DNA from: Myxococcaceae bacterium
GTDB lineage: Bacteria; Myxococcota; Myxococcia; Myxococcales; Myxococcaceae
DNA length: 7,031 bases
Assembly (NCBI GenBank): GCA_018262385.1
Contig: JAGSPQ010000583.1
Span: 1 to 7,031 of the forward strand
Reading direction: 5' to 3'
The position numbers and the translations under genes were made by a program. Under the pieces are notes generated by a model that made no database searches, was not told where the DNA came from, and worked only from the letters and a program-made list of their open reading frames with translations. Shown here in pieces: positions 1 to 5,193 of the stretch (positions are counted from its first letter, which is position 1; every line of letters begins with the position of its first letter).

Positions 1-426
1 GGCGGCGACCTTGTCCGGGGCAGTCGGCACCAGCTGGAAGCCGGTGATCTTGACGGTCACGTTGGCCGGGGCGTCCTTGGTGTCGCACTTGGCGTCGAGC
101 CGGCCGCCGTTGGTACCGCCCTGGTCGGCGATGTAGACGTCGCCCAGCACCGAGATCGTCTGCTTCGCGCAGGGGATCGGCAGGCTCATCATGTTGCCGG
201 GGGCGAACATCGCGACCAGCTTCTGCCAGTTGGAGTTGAGGTAGTTCACCCCGTTGGGCGAGATCCGCAGGTTGATCGCGTTGTCGGTCTTCGGCCCGGT
301 GTAGCGGCCCTGCGGCAGCGGGGTCAGACACGAGCAGGCGCTGCCGGTGCCCCCGCAGCTGAGGGCGAGGGTCAGCCCGAGAGTGACCGCGACGAACTCG
401 TGGAAGCGAACGGAGCGACGGGTCAT
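1..426 (-). CDS. Secreted lipoprotein of unknown function, N-terminal part (runs off the left edge)
   Basis: The frame is open from an ATG at 426 to the window edge, giving 142 residues with no stop. The N-terminus is a lipoprotein signal: basic MTRRSVRF, a hydrophobic stretch VAVTLGLTLAL, and a lipobox-like ALSC with the acylated cysteine at about residue 24, followed by GGTGSACSC. The mature part shows further cysteines and a segment NLRISPNGVNYLNSNW, which resembles openings I associate with large cell-surface lipoproteins of myxobacteria; that link is from memory and weak. The protein should be exported and lipid-anchored. An AGGG about 8 bases upstream can serve as ribosome binding site. 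It lies 71 bases behind larE with no terminator visible, so co-transcription is possible, but nothing ties it functionally to sulfur metabolism. The function is not recognised. Confidence 0.75.
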   Translation of the reverse strand, partial: MTRRSVRFHEFVAVTLGLTLALSCGGTGSACSCLTPLPQGRYTGPKTDNAINLRISPNGVNYLNSNWQKLVAMFAPGNMMSLPIPCAKQTISVLGDVYIADQGGTNGGRLDAKCDTKDAPANVTVKITGFQLVPTAPDKVAA

Positions 427-497
427 GGGGGAGCCCTGCGAACCTGCTTTGGGAAGGCGGCCGAGAGACAGCCAGAGGAGTGTAGTCAGACTTCAGG

Positions 498-1370
498 TCA
501 GCCCGCGAGCACGGGCAGCGAAAGCCCCGGACCCTCTTTCCGCAGTGCGTCATTGAGGCGCCCCGACCGGAAAGGCTCGAGGTCTACGGCCACGAAGGTG
601 AAGCCCTGGGCCTTGATCGCGGCGTCGAGCCTGGCCCGGAACTGCGCCTCGAGCAGCAGCGGCAGCTCCTCCGCCGCCACCTCGAGCCGGGCGACTTCCC
701 CATGAAAGCGGACCCGGAAGTTCTTCAGCCCCAGCGCGCGCACCGCCTTCTCGGCGGCGCCGACCTTGTTCAGCCGCTCGACGGTGACCTGGGTCCCATA
801 CGGCAGCCGGGAGGCGAGGCACGCCATCTGCGGCTTGTCCCAGGTGGGCAGCCCCAGCCGCTTCGACCAGGCGCGGATCTGATCCTTGGTGAGGCCGGCC
901 TCGGCCAGGGGGGAGAGCACGAAGTGCTCGTTGGCCGCCTTGTGCCCGGGGCGGTAGTCCTGCTTGTCGTCGGCGTTGAAGCCGTCGAGCACCGCGGCGA
1001 AGCCCAGGGCGGCGCAGGCCTTGTCGGTGAGGGTGTAGAGCTCGGTCTTGCAGAAGTAGCAGCGGTTGGAGGAGTTGGCGGCGTAGCGCGGATCCTCCAT
1101 CTCGTGCGACTCGACCAGCTGGTGCCGAGCGCCCAGTGAGGCGGCGAGCGCCCTGGCCTCCTCGGCTTCGTCGGCCGAGACCGAAGGCGAGAGGGCGGTG
1201 AGGGCGACGCACTGCTCGCCCAGCTCCTCCACCGCGATCTTGAGCACGAAGGTCGAGTCGACGCCGCCCGAGAAGGCGACCAGCGCCGAGCCCAACCCGC
1301 GAATCCGTGCGCGCAGCGCCTGTACCGCCGTCTGCGAGCTGGCACAGAGCGCTTCGACGTCCAGCTGCAA
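498..1370 (-). CDS. larE: LarE-type ATP-dependent sulfur transferase (PP-loop), probable iron-sulfur-cluster subtype
   Basis: The 290-residue protein matches the LarE family along its length. It has the PP-loop ATP-pyrophosphatase motif SGGVDS at residues 34-39, then LDGFNADDKQDYRPG (128-142), SRLPYGT (187-193), VRFHGEVARLE (220-230) and a C-terminal FRSGRLND (267-274). LarE adenylates the pyridinium dinucleotide precursor of the nickel-pincer cofactor and inserts sulfur. The sacrificial cysteine of Lactobacillus LarE aligns with Cys184 (in MACLASR). Two more cysteines, Cys104 and Cys107 in RCYFCK, give the three-cysteine set known from LarE proteins that carry a [4Fe-4S] cluster and act catalytically. 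The start is TTG at 1370: an AAGGGG inside the end of the preceding gene lies 9 bases upstream, and a stop sits two codons upstream in frame. LarB and LarC are not in the window, so the acceptor here may differ from the classical cofactor. Confidence 0.88.
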   Translation of the reverse strand: MQLDVEALCASSQTAVQALRARIRGLGSALVAFSGGVDSTFVLKIAVEELGEQCVALTALSPSVSADEAEEARALAASLGARHQLVESHEMEDPRYAANSSNRCYFCKTELYTLTDKACAALGFAAVLDGFNADDKQDYRPGHKAANEHFVLSPLAEAGLTKDQIRAWSKRLGLPTWDKPQMACLASRLPYGTQVTVERLNKVGAAEKAVRALGLKNFRVRFHGEVARLEVAAEELPLLLEAQFRARLDAAIKAQGFTFVAVDLEPFRSGRLNDALRKEGPGLSLPVLAG

Positions 1371-1373
1371 GGC

Positions 1374-2069
1374 TCAGCGCCCCTTGCGCTTGCTCGCCTT
1401 CGGCTTGGCAACCCGGGCCGCGCGCGCCGCCGGACGGGCCGCCTTGCGGGCACCCTTCGCGCCCTGGCGAGCGGCCTTCTTCACCAGCTTCTGGGGCTTC
1501 ATCTTGGTGCCGGTGATGATCTTGAGCTCTTCGGCGGTCATGAAGGACAGGTCGAGTAGCGCCTGGAACACCTTCATCGCGCCGGCCTCGACGCCTTCGT
1601 GGTCGGAGTGGATCACCACTTCGGCCGAGTTCGGCGGCTCGTACGGCTCGGTGATGCCGATGAAGTTCGGGATCTCGCCCGAGAGCGCCTTCTTGTACTT
1701 GCCGGTGGTGTCGCGGGCGATCAGCTTCTCGGTCGGGCAGTCGACGTAGACCTCGACGTAGCGGCCAATCGCGCGGCGGTTCTCTTCGCGCACGCCCTTG
1801 TAGGGGGTGACCGCGGCGACGAGGGTGCAGACGTTGTTGCGGGTCAGCAGGTCGGCGACGAAGCCGAGGCGGCGGCCGATCAGCTGGCGCTCCTCTTTGA
1901 CGTCCCCGCCGATGTCCTTCCACAGCTCGTCCTGCAGCTCCTCTTCGTCCAGGACTTCCACGTTCCGGCCGACCTGGCGGAGCCGAGCCGCGAGGTAGTT
2001 CGCCGTCGTCGTCTTTCCCGCCCCCAACATCCCCGTCAACCAGACCGTGAAGCCGCCAATCTGCGCCAT
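1374..2069 (-). CDS. cysC: APS-kinase-like P-loop protein with basic C-terminal tail
   Basis: The 231-residue protein has the adenylylsulfate kinase fold signature: P-loop GMLGAGKT (13-20), VEVYVDCP (105-112), and the lid region GKYKKALSGEIPNF followed by EPYEPP (123-146). APS kinase phosphorylates APS to PAPS. The usual DGD followed by Arg after the second strand reads DEE (41-43) with no Arg at the usual place, and the Arg/Asn substrate region also departs from the consensus (DELWKDIGGD). The substrate could therefore be altered. Residues 191-231 form a Lys/Ala/Arg-rich tail with 17 basic and no acidic residues in 41, which is not part of the kinase domain. The start is ATG 2069 because AGGAG lies 5 bases upstream; a longer frame from ATG 2117 has no ribosome binding site and overlaps the likely promoter. 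No sulfate adenylyltransferase gene is visible nearby. It heads the unit with larE, which begins 4 bases after its stop. Confidence 0.82.
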   Translation of the reverse strand: MAQIGGFTVWLTGMLGAGKTTTANYLAARLRQVGRNVEVLDEEELQDELWKDIGGDVKEERQLIGRRLGFVADLLTRNNVCTLVAAVTPYKGVREENRRAIGRYVEVYVDCPTEKLIARDTTGKYKKALSGEIPNFIGITEPYEPPNSAEVVIHSDHEGVEAGAMKVFQALLDLSFMTAEELKIITGTKMKPQKLVKKAARQGAKGARKAARPAARAARVAKPKASKRKGR

Positions 2070-2074
2070 GTCTA

Positions 2075-2079
2075 CTCCT
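2075..2079 (-). promoter_or_regulatory. Shine-Dalgarno of cysC
   Basis: AGGAG on the minus strand, 5 bases before ATG 2069. It fixes the start of the kinase gene at the internal methionine rather than the first in-frame ATG at 2117. Confidence 0.8.
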
Positions 2080-2105
2080 GAGAAAGGTCCACTAAAAATC
2101 GGGGC

Positions 2106-2111
2106 CTTATA
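2106..2111 (-). promoter_or_regulatory. Candidate -10 element for the cysC-larE unit
   Basis: TATAAG on the minus strand (5 of 6 matches to TATAAT) lies in the only distinctly AT-rich gap of the window, about 36 bases before the cysC start. The hexamer 17 bases upstream, TGTTCA (2134-2129), is a poor -35. A perfect TTGACA exists at 2148-2143 but is 31 bases from this -10, too far to pair with it. The element would imply a leader of about 30 bases. Confidence 0.35.
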
Positions 2112-2113
2112 GT

Positions 2114-2145
2114 ACATCTGACCTTTTTTGAACAGGCTCAGATGT
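2114..2145. promoter_or_regulatory. 8-bp inverted repeat in the mec-cysC gap (possible operator)
   Basis: ACATCTGA at 2114-2121 and its exact reverse complement TCAGATGT at 2138-2145 are separated by 16 bases. The repeat lies just upstream of the candidate -10 and overlaps the TTGACA hexamer. There is no U-run behind it on either strand, so a terminator is unlikely; a binding site for a dimeric regulator is the more natural reading, unproven. Confidence 0.35.
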
Positions 2146-2173
2146 CAACTTCCAAAACATCGCAAGCAACTGA

Positions 2174-2632
2174 TCAGACGGGGGTTTTCAACGAAGAGGT
2201 AAGCGGGGCTTCCACGAAGTCGCTTCCACTCCATCTGAACAGCGCCGACCGGGCAGTTCGTCCCTGGTCGATCGCGACCACCAGGTAGGCGGTGTCGGGC
2301 AGCAGCGGTTGGCCGTCGGGGGCCGCCATCGCCTGGTCCTCGGCCGAGAAGTAGGCGCCGACGTCACAGTGGGAGTGGAAGATGCAGCTCAAGCGCGCCT
2401 GGCGGGCGTCGGCCGCCTGGCTCAGCCGGTGAAACTCCATCGGGCTGAAGAGGTAGGCGGTGCGGTTGGTGCGCGGGTAGGTGGCGGGATCCCGGGAGTG
2501 GTACTTGTCGTAGACGTTGGCCATCGGGTGGACCCGGTAGGTCCCATCGGGCTCCTCGAACACCAGGCCGCAGCCCTCTTCCGGGTAGCAGGACTCGAGG
2601 TGGCGGGTGATCTCGGTCAGGTCGGCGATCAT
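2174..2632 (-). CDS. mec: JAMM/Mov34 (M67-type) metallopeptidase, Mec-like CysO-cysteine hydrolase
   Basis: The 152-residue protein has the full JAMM zinc-peptidase signature: catalytic Glu19 in YPEEGCGLVF, then His86 and His88, Ser96 and Asp99 in the pattern HxH-x7-SxxD. The length suits a single-domain bacterial JAMM protein. In Mycobacterium the homologue Mec cleaves the bond between the C-terminal glycine of CysO and the newly made cysteine, regenerating the carrier. The same role is inferred here from the CysO-like gene and cysM in the same operon. The ATG overlaps the cysM stop as ATGA, and only a distant GAGG is seen upstream, so its translation is probably coupled to cysM. It is the last gene of the first unit; about 100 AT-rich bases follow before the kinase gene. 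No terminator hairpin was recognised after its stop. Confidence 0.88.
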   Translation of the reverse strand: MIADLTEITRHLESCYPEEGCGLVFEEPDGTYRVHPMANVYDKYHSRDPATYPRTNRTAYLFSPMEFHRLSQAADARQARLSCIFHSHCDVGAYFSAEDQAMAAPDGQPLLPDTAYLVVAIDQGRTARSALFRWSGSDFVEAPLTSSLKTPV

Positions 2633-3507
2633 CGGTAGGGAAACCTCGGGGCGGGCCGGCCGGGCTCGAAGTAGCGGTCGGCCCGATCGCAGAACACCGC
2701 CACCACCCTGCCCTTTTCGCCCTGCTCGCTCAGCTCGCGCGCGAGCTGGTACGCGCCGGCCAGCGCCGCGCCGGAAGAGTGGCCGACCGCGAGGCCCTCG
2801 TCCTTGAGCAGCCGGTCGGTCATGTCCCAGCCGGCGTCGGTGGTGATCGACAGCTTACGGTCGTGGAGCGCCGGGTCGTAGATCGGCGGGATGATCGAGC
2901 TGCCCAGGTGCTTGAGCCCCTCCAGCCCGTGCATCGGCTCGGCCGGCTCGACGGCGACGATCTGGATCGCGGGGTTGAGCTCCTTGAGGCGCCTGCCGGT
3001 GCCCATCACCGTGCCGGTGGTGCCCAGGCCGGCGACGAAGTGGGTCAGCTTCCCGCCGGTCTGCTCCCACAGCTCAGGGGCGGTGGTGAGGTAGTGGGCG
3101 CGGGGGTTCGAGGGGTTGCTGTACTGGTCGGGGTAGAAGTAGCGGTCGGCCCGATCGCAGAACACCGCCACCACCCTGCCCTTTTCGCCCTGCTCGCTCA
3201 GCTCGCGGGCGAGCTGGTACGCGCCGGCCAGCGCCGCGCCGGAAGAATGGCCGACCGCCAGGCCCTCGTCCTTGAGCAGCCGGTCGGTCATGTCCCAGCC
3301 GGCGTCGGTGGTGATCGACAGCTTACGGTCGTGGAGCGCCGGGTCGTCCATCTGGAGCGCCGCGCGATCCTTCACGCTGCCGCCGGGGTTGAAGTACTCG
3401 AGCTTGGCGAACAGCTCGACCCCCGGGGTGTCGCGCCCGATCCGCTCGAGCTTCAGCAGCGGGGTGTTGCCGACCAGCTCGGCCAGGCTCGCCACTTGCC
3501 GCTTCAC
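2629..3507 (-). CDS. cysM: CysM-type cysteine synthase with internal duplication replacing the substrate-loop region
   Basis: This 292-residue frame is a fold-type II PLP enzyme. It has LVGNTPLLKLERIG at the N-terminus, the PLP lysine Lys46 in NPGGSVKDR, the phosphate-binding loop GLGTTGTVMGTG (160-171), and the GHSSGAA motif at 242-248. It resembles Mycobacterium CysM, which uses CysO thiocarboxylate as sulfur donor. Residues 55-124 are an exact amino-acid copy of residues 211-280. The copy sits where the family has the segment with the TSGNTG substrate-binding loop, which is absent. The second copy is in the position expected for the family, so the first is the intruder. The frame stays open, but a protein without that loop is unlikely to be an active synthase. 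The GTG start overlaps the upstream stop (GTGA) and its own stop overlaps the mec ATG. An assembly chimera is a serious alternative. Confidence 0.85.
   Translation of the reverse strand: MKRQVASLAELVGNTPLLKLERIGRDTPGVELFAKLEYFNPGGSVKDRAALQMDDPALHDRKLSITTDAGWDMTDRLLKDEGLAVGHSSGAALAGAYQLARELSEQGEKGRVVAVFCDRADRYFYPDQYSNPSNPRAHYLTTAPELWEQTGGKLTHFVAGLGTTGTVMGTGRRLKELNPAIQIVAVEPAEPMHGLEGLKHLGSSIIPPIYDPALHDRKLSITTDAGWDMTDRLLKDEGLAVGHSSGAALAGAYQLARELSEQGEKGRVVAVFCDRADRYFEPGRPAPRFPYR
2668..2879. repeat. 212-bp direct repeat, copy 1 (native position, 3' part of cysM)
   Basis: This stretch matches 3136-3347 at a constant offset of 468 bases with three differences, at 2740, 2779 and 2791. It encodes the C-terminal part of the synthase, from DPALHD to DRADRYF, in the order expected for the family. 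All three differences are at third codon positions and silent. Confidence 0.95.
3136..3347. repeat. 212-bp direct repeat, copy 2 (ectopic, 5' part of cysM)
   Basis: Copy of 2668-2879 in the same orientation and reading frame (468 = 156 codons apart). It replaces the part of cysM that should lie between the PLP lysine and the YPDQYSNP segment. One edge falls at the DRYF codons, which are shared by the two contexts, suggesting a junction at short homology. Confidence 0.95.
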
Positions 3508-3974
3508 CCGTGGTCCTCGCAGCGCAGCACCGACAGCGGCAGCCCCTGCAGCCGCAGCGCGCCGAGGGTGTCGGCCAGGCCGAGCACGATCCGCTGCCAG
3601 GCGAGCGCGCCGAGCGCCTCGAGCGCCACCGGGGGCGGCTTTTGACTCAGCGCACGGACGGTGCGGACGAAGCAGCCGAAGCAGCCGTCGGCGCGAAAGA
3701 CCACCCCGTCGCCTCCGACCGCGACCGCCAGCCGCTGATCGGCGGGGAACTCGAACGGGACCCGCGCCACCAGCCCGGCCGGAGCCGCGCTGGGCACCGC
3801 GTCGGGGTTGAAGTCTTCGAGGCTGGAACCGGCGAAGAAGCCGGCAGTGGTGCGGGTGTGCACCGGGCTGCCCCCGGCGGCGAGATAGGCGGCGGTGACG
3901 GGCAGCCCATGGACGAGCACCGGGGCGGCCAGCAGCGCCTGCTGCCCTCGCCCGCCGACCGGCTGGAGCAGCAC
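3504..3974 (-). CDS. Degenerate ThiF/MoeB/HesA (E1-like) protein lacking the ATP loop
   Basis: From the first standard start (GTG 3974) the frame encodes 156 residues; the family resemblance begins earlier. Upstream in the same open frame lies TLTEAQIQRYARQVLLQ, the typical N-terminal arm of MoeB/ThiF with its RYxRQ motif. After the arm, VLVHGLPVTAAYLAAGG aligns with the Rossmann strand and helix, but the GxGGxG nucleotide loop is gone. The DxDxVxxxNLxRQ and TDN regions are also missing. The end keeps a CFGC (98-101) where the zinc CxxC sits, then an ALEALGALAWQRIVLGL helix; the second CxxC is reduced to one Cys152. It cannot adenylate by itself. It lies between cysO and cysM, overlaps the cysM start by GTGA, and may be the non-catalytic partner of the E1 encoded at 4552-5193. 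The true start may be ACG 4013. A decaying gene is the alternative. Confidence 0.72.
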   Translation of the reverse strand: MLLQPVGGRGQQALLAAPVLVHGLPVTAAYLAAGGSPVHTRTTAGFFAGSSLEDFNPDAVPSAAPAGLVARVPFEFPADQRLAVAVGGDGVVFRADGCFGCFVRTVRALSQKPPPVALEALGALAWQRIVLGLADTLGALRLQGLPLSVLRCEDHG

Positions 3975-4014
3975 CTGCCGGGCGTAGCGCTGAATCTGGG
4001 CTTCGGTGAGCGTG

Positions 4015-4287
4015 TCAGCCTCCGGCGATGGCGGGGATGATCGACAGCGTGTCGGCGTCGGTGACCGGCGTCTGGAGGTTCTGGAGGAACCGGATGTCTT
4101 CGTCGTTGTGGAAGACGTTCACGTAGCGCTTGAGGCCGCCCTTGTCGTCGAACAGCCGGGTGCCGATCCCGGGGCAGGTCTGCTCGAGCCCGCGCAGGAC
4201 GTCCCCGACGGTGGCTCCCTCGACCTTCACCTCGGCCAGGTTCTGGGTGTAGCTGCGAAGCGGAGTCGGAATGCGGACGATGGGCAT
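4015..4287 (-). CDS. cysO: CysO-like MoaD/ThiS-family sulfur carrier protein
   Basis: This 90-residue beta-grasp protein ends in PAIAGG, the Gly-Gly tail that an E1-like enzyme adenylates and converts to a thiocarboxylate. The sequence follows Mycobacterium CysO closely as I recall it: VRIPTPLRSYT near the start, RYVNVFHNDEDIRF at 54-67, and LSIIPAIAGG at the end. MoaD and ThiS carriers lack this NDEDIRF stretch in the same form. The carrier would deliver sulfur to CysM and receive the new cysteine on its C-terminus, to be released by Mec. AAGGA lies 9 bases before the ATG, and tusA ends 18 bases upstream. Its last codons hold the GGAGG that serves the next gene. Assignment to CysO rather than MoaD rests on sequence and on cysM and mec in the operon; no molybdopterin or thiamine genes are visible. 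Confidence 0.9.
   Translation of the reverse strand: MPIVRIPTPLRSYTQNLAEVKVEGATVGDVLRGLEQTCPGIGTRLFDDKGGLKRYVNVFHNDEDIRFLQNLQTPVTDADTLSIIPAIAGG
4019..4023 (-). promoter_or_regulatory. Strong Shine-Dalgarno pointing to a non-standard start of the degenerate E1
   Basis: GGAGG inside the last codons of the cysO-like gene. It is 5 bases before an ACG (4013-4011) that opens the conserved arm, but 44 bases before the first standard start, GTG 3974. Between the upstream in-frame stop (4121-4119) and that GTG there is no ATG, GTG, TTG or CTG in frame. Confidence 0.55.
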
Positions 4288-4305
4288 GAACAGGTTCCTT
4301 GGGGG

Positions 4306-4542
4306 TCAGGCGCGAATGAGCAGGCGGCTCTTCCCCTCGCCCGCCTCGATGCAGAGCACTTGATGGCCGTCTTCCCGCGCGCTCCGGGGGACGTTCTTCA
4401 GCGGCTCCTCGCCGGTCAGCCACACCTCGAGGACGCCGCCGGCGGCGAGCCGCTCGAGCGCCAGCTTCACCCGGACGTAGGTCATCGGGCAGACCTCGGC
4501 GGTGATGTCGACGGAAGCATCAGGAATCACGCCGTCACTCAT
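4306..4542 (-). CDS. tusA: TusA-family sulfur carrier
   Basis: This 78-residue protein has the TusA/SirA fold signature: a cysteine at residue 18 in AEVCPMTYVRVKLALERL, a central VLEVWLTGEEPLKNVPRSA and a final strand. TusA proteins carry a persulfide on that cysteine and pass it between sulfur enzymes. The usual CPxP motif reads CPMT, so the second proline is missing; this variant is known to me from TusA-like proteins outside the tRNA-thiolation branch, but I cannot test it here. Its place between the active E1-like gene and the cysO-like gene suggests that it supplies or relays the sulfur that becomes the CysO thiocarboxylate. The ATG is 9 bases after the preceding stop. No good Shine-Dalgarno is close (AGGGG at about 13 bases), so coupling is likely. 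Confidence 0.85.
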   Translation of the reverse strand: MSDGVIPDASVDITAEVCPMTYVRVKLALERLAAGGVLEVWLTGEEPLKNVPRSAREDGHQVLCIEAGEGKSRLLIRA

Positions 4543-4551
4543 TAGCGAAGT

Positions 4552-5193
4552 TCAGCCCCTGCCGCACGCCTGACAATCGGCCGCTTTCTCGAGCCGGACC
4601 TGGCGCGCCCGGAAGGCGAGCCCGTCGACCAGGTGCAGCAGCGCCTCGCCCGGCACCGGGTTGGGGGTGAGGGCCAGCTGGGCCTGCAGGCCGCCGATCA
4701 CCCCCGCCATCGAGCCGAGGACGCCGGCCTGGGCGCAGCTGGGCGCCTCGTCGGGAGGTCCGTCGAACAGGCAGCGCAGGCAGGGGCCGTCGGGCTGGAT
4801 CCGCATCGCCTGGCCGGTCATCCGCAGCACCCCGCCGTAGACCAGGCTCTTGCGGGTGCGCACGGCGGCGTCGTTGAGCATGAACTTCGCCTGCGCGTCG
4901 TCGGTGCCGTCAATCACCACGTCGTGCAGCTCGAACAGCGGGTCGACGTTCTGGGCGGTGACCCGGGTCGACAGGCTCACCACCTGGAGCGCGGGAAAGA
5001 GCGCGCGGATCTTCTCCGCCGCCGAGTCGACCTTCAGCCGGCCGACGTCGCCGGGGTGGTGCCACGGCTGGCGGTGGAGGTTGGTGAGCTCGACCACGTC
5101 GTAGTCGACCAGGGTCAGCAGGCGGGCGTGGGGCGCGAGGGCGAGCGAGGCCGGGCAGCCCAGGCCCCCGACGCCGATCACCAGGGCCTTCAC
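4552..5193 (-). CDS. moeB: Short E1-like ThiF/MoeB adenylyltransferase (active half, lacks the N-terminal arm)
   Basis: The 213-residue protein carries the catalytic parts of the MoeB/ThiF family: the ATP loop GVGGLG (7-12), VDYDVVELTNLHRQ (29-42), and DGTDDAQAKF (95-104) with the Mg-binding aspartate. It also has Cys153 before AGVLG, at the place of the conserved ThiF/MoeB cysteine, and two zinc CxxC pairs (Cys138/141 and Cys207/210). It should adenylate the C-terminal glycine of the CysO-like carrier. It begins at GTG 5193, only six residues before the ATP loop, so the usual 25-35 residue arm with RYxRQ, whose arginine completes the ATP site of the partner subunit in MoeB dimers, is missing. 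The longer open frame upstream is a shadow inside the preceding gene. The start overlaps the preceding stop (GTGA). No rhodanese domain is attached, unlike MoeZ. The missing arm is found in the degenerate E1 at 3504-4013. Confidence 0.88.
   Translation of the reverse strand: MKALVIGVGGLGCPASLALAPHARLLTLVDYDVVELTNLHRQPWHHPGDVGRLKVDSAAEKIRALFPALQVVSLSTRVTAQNVDPLFELHDVVIDGTDDAQAKFMLNDAAVRTRKSLVYGGVLRMTGQAMRIQPDGPCLRCLFDGPPDEAPSCAQAGVLGSMAGVIGGLQAQLALTPNPVPGEALLHLVDGLAFRARQVRLEKAADCQACGRG

Noticed and set aside
550..1923. Long 457-residue minus-strand open frame across larE and cysC
   Set aside because: Arg/Pro/Gly-rich low-complexity translation typical of a GC-rich shadow frame; the overlapping frames encode recognisable LarE and APS-kinase motifs.
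2070..2117. Upstream ATG (2117) as the start of cysC
   Set aside because: No ribosome binding site, no similarity in the extra 16 residues, and overlap with the candidate promoter; AGGAG supports 2069.
2114..2145. Inverted repeat as intrinsic terminator of the cysteine operon
   Set aside because: The loop is long (16 bases) and no U-run follows the second arm on the minus strand.
2779..3645. Long plus-strand open frame opposite cysM and the degenerate E1
   Set aside because: Antisense shadow without domain features; it only looks repetitive because it crosses both copies of the 212-bp repeat.
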